Origin: JBNJEM01 sp051745935
GTDB taxonomy: Bacteria; Planctomycetota; Planctomycetia; Pirellulales; Pirellulaceae
Length of the DNA stretch: 6,508 nucleotides
Assembly (NCBI GenBank): GCA_051745935.1
Contig: JBNJEM010000457.1
Location: 1 to 6,508, forward strand
Direction: 5' to 3'
In this document: piece by piece, positions 6,246-6,508 of the stretch
Layout: every line of letters starts with the position of its first letter
Numbering within the stretch: position 1 is the stretch's first letter
Position numbers and translations under genes: made by a program
Notes under the pieces: model-generated
The model's database searches: none
The model's input: the letters and a program-made list of their open reading frames with translations, nothing else
Told to the model about the DNA's origin: nothing

Positions 6246-6274
6246 GGCCGAGCGCGGGTTCGCGACCCTCGGCC
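6246..6274. terminator. Hairpin between converging genes
   Basis: GGCCGAG (6246-6252) pairs perfectly with CTCGGCC (6268-6274), and CGCG (6253-6256) can pair with CGCG (6261-6264) inside. It begins two bases after the TPR gene stop, the right place for a terminator serving one or both converging genes. No T-tract follows on either strand, so it is not a standard intrinsic terminator. Confidence 0.45.
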
Positions 6275-6436
6275 ACGGCGATGGAATACGCGGCACCAAT
6301 AACCGAAGCGATCCTCTCTCGCCCCGAAACCATTCGCCGCTCCTCCGGCACGTTCGAGCACGGTTGGCCCCGCCGGCCCCATTGGGTGATGCCACGCGGT
6401 GGCCAGGGGGCGGCTCATCGCGGCCTTCCCGCAAGC
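6275..6436. other. Spacer between converging genes
   Basis: Nothing gene-like is seen. GCCAC and GTGGC at 6391-6403 can form a small hairpin around GCG. Confidence 0.5.
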
Positions 6437-6508
6437 TTACAGCAGGTGCCGGGCTTTTACATCCAGGTATTGATTGACCAATGCCGTGGTCATCGCTTCG
6501 GGAAAGAC
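6437..6508 (-). CDS. C-terminal end of an unidentified protein (partial)
   Basis: The minus strand is open from the window edge to TAA at 6437-6439, giving the last 23 residues, VFPEAMTTALVNQ followed by YLDVKARHLL. The composition is that of an ordinary amphipathic helix at a protein C-terminus. No matching start is in the window and I do not recognise the family. It converges on the TPR gene across 193 bases. The fragment is too short to exclude a chance open frame. Confidence 0.5.
   Translation of the reverse strand, partial: VFPEAMTTALVNQYLDVKARHLL

Overview
The window looks like chromosomal DNA from a GC-rich, gene-sparse bacterium. The best guess is a planctomycete of the Pirellulales type. 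That rests on the style of the genes (a membrane-anchored SGNH hydrolase with TPR repeats and a large secreted TPR protein) and on long spacers full of short dispersed repeats; there is no marker gene to prove it.

Layout: 1-376 is non-coding and holds a truncated copy of a 100-bp repeat and a separate 60/57-bp tandem duplication. 377-2287 (minus) is an SGNH/GDSL-type hydrolase with an N-terminal membrane anchor, a TPR segment inserted inside the catalytic domain and four C-terminal TPRs. 2288-3149 is non-coding, with nested inverted repeats (2325-2585) and two head-to-tail copies of the 100-bp repeat (2881-3080). 3150-3425 (minus) is a complete small acylphosphatase gene. 3426-4134 is non-coding, with several hairpins and a fourth, inverted copy of the 100-bp repeat (3904-4003). 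4135-6243 (plus) is a secreted or periplasmic TPR protein with a low-complexity linker and an unassigned beta-rich domain. 6244-6436 is a spacer between converging genes with a strong hairpin. 6437-6508 (minus) is the last 23 codons of an unidentified gene.

The genes do not form an obvious operon or pathway. The two TPR proteins both appear to work outside the cytoplasm or at the membrane, but nothing ties them together. The most distinctive signal is the 100-bp repeat family: three full copies and one cut by the window edge, aligned without a single indel, in two sequence subtypes, present in every complete intergenic region except the last. I see no CRISPR array, transposase, tRNA or rRNA, and no convincing new multi-gene system.
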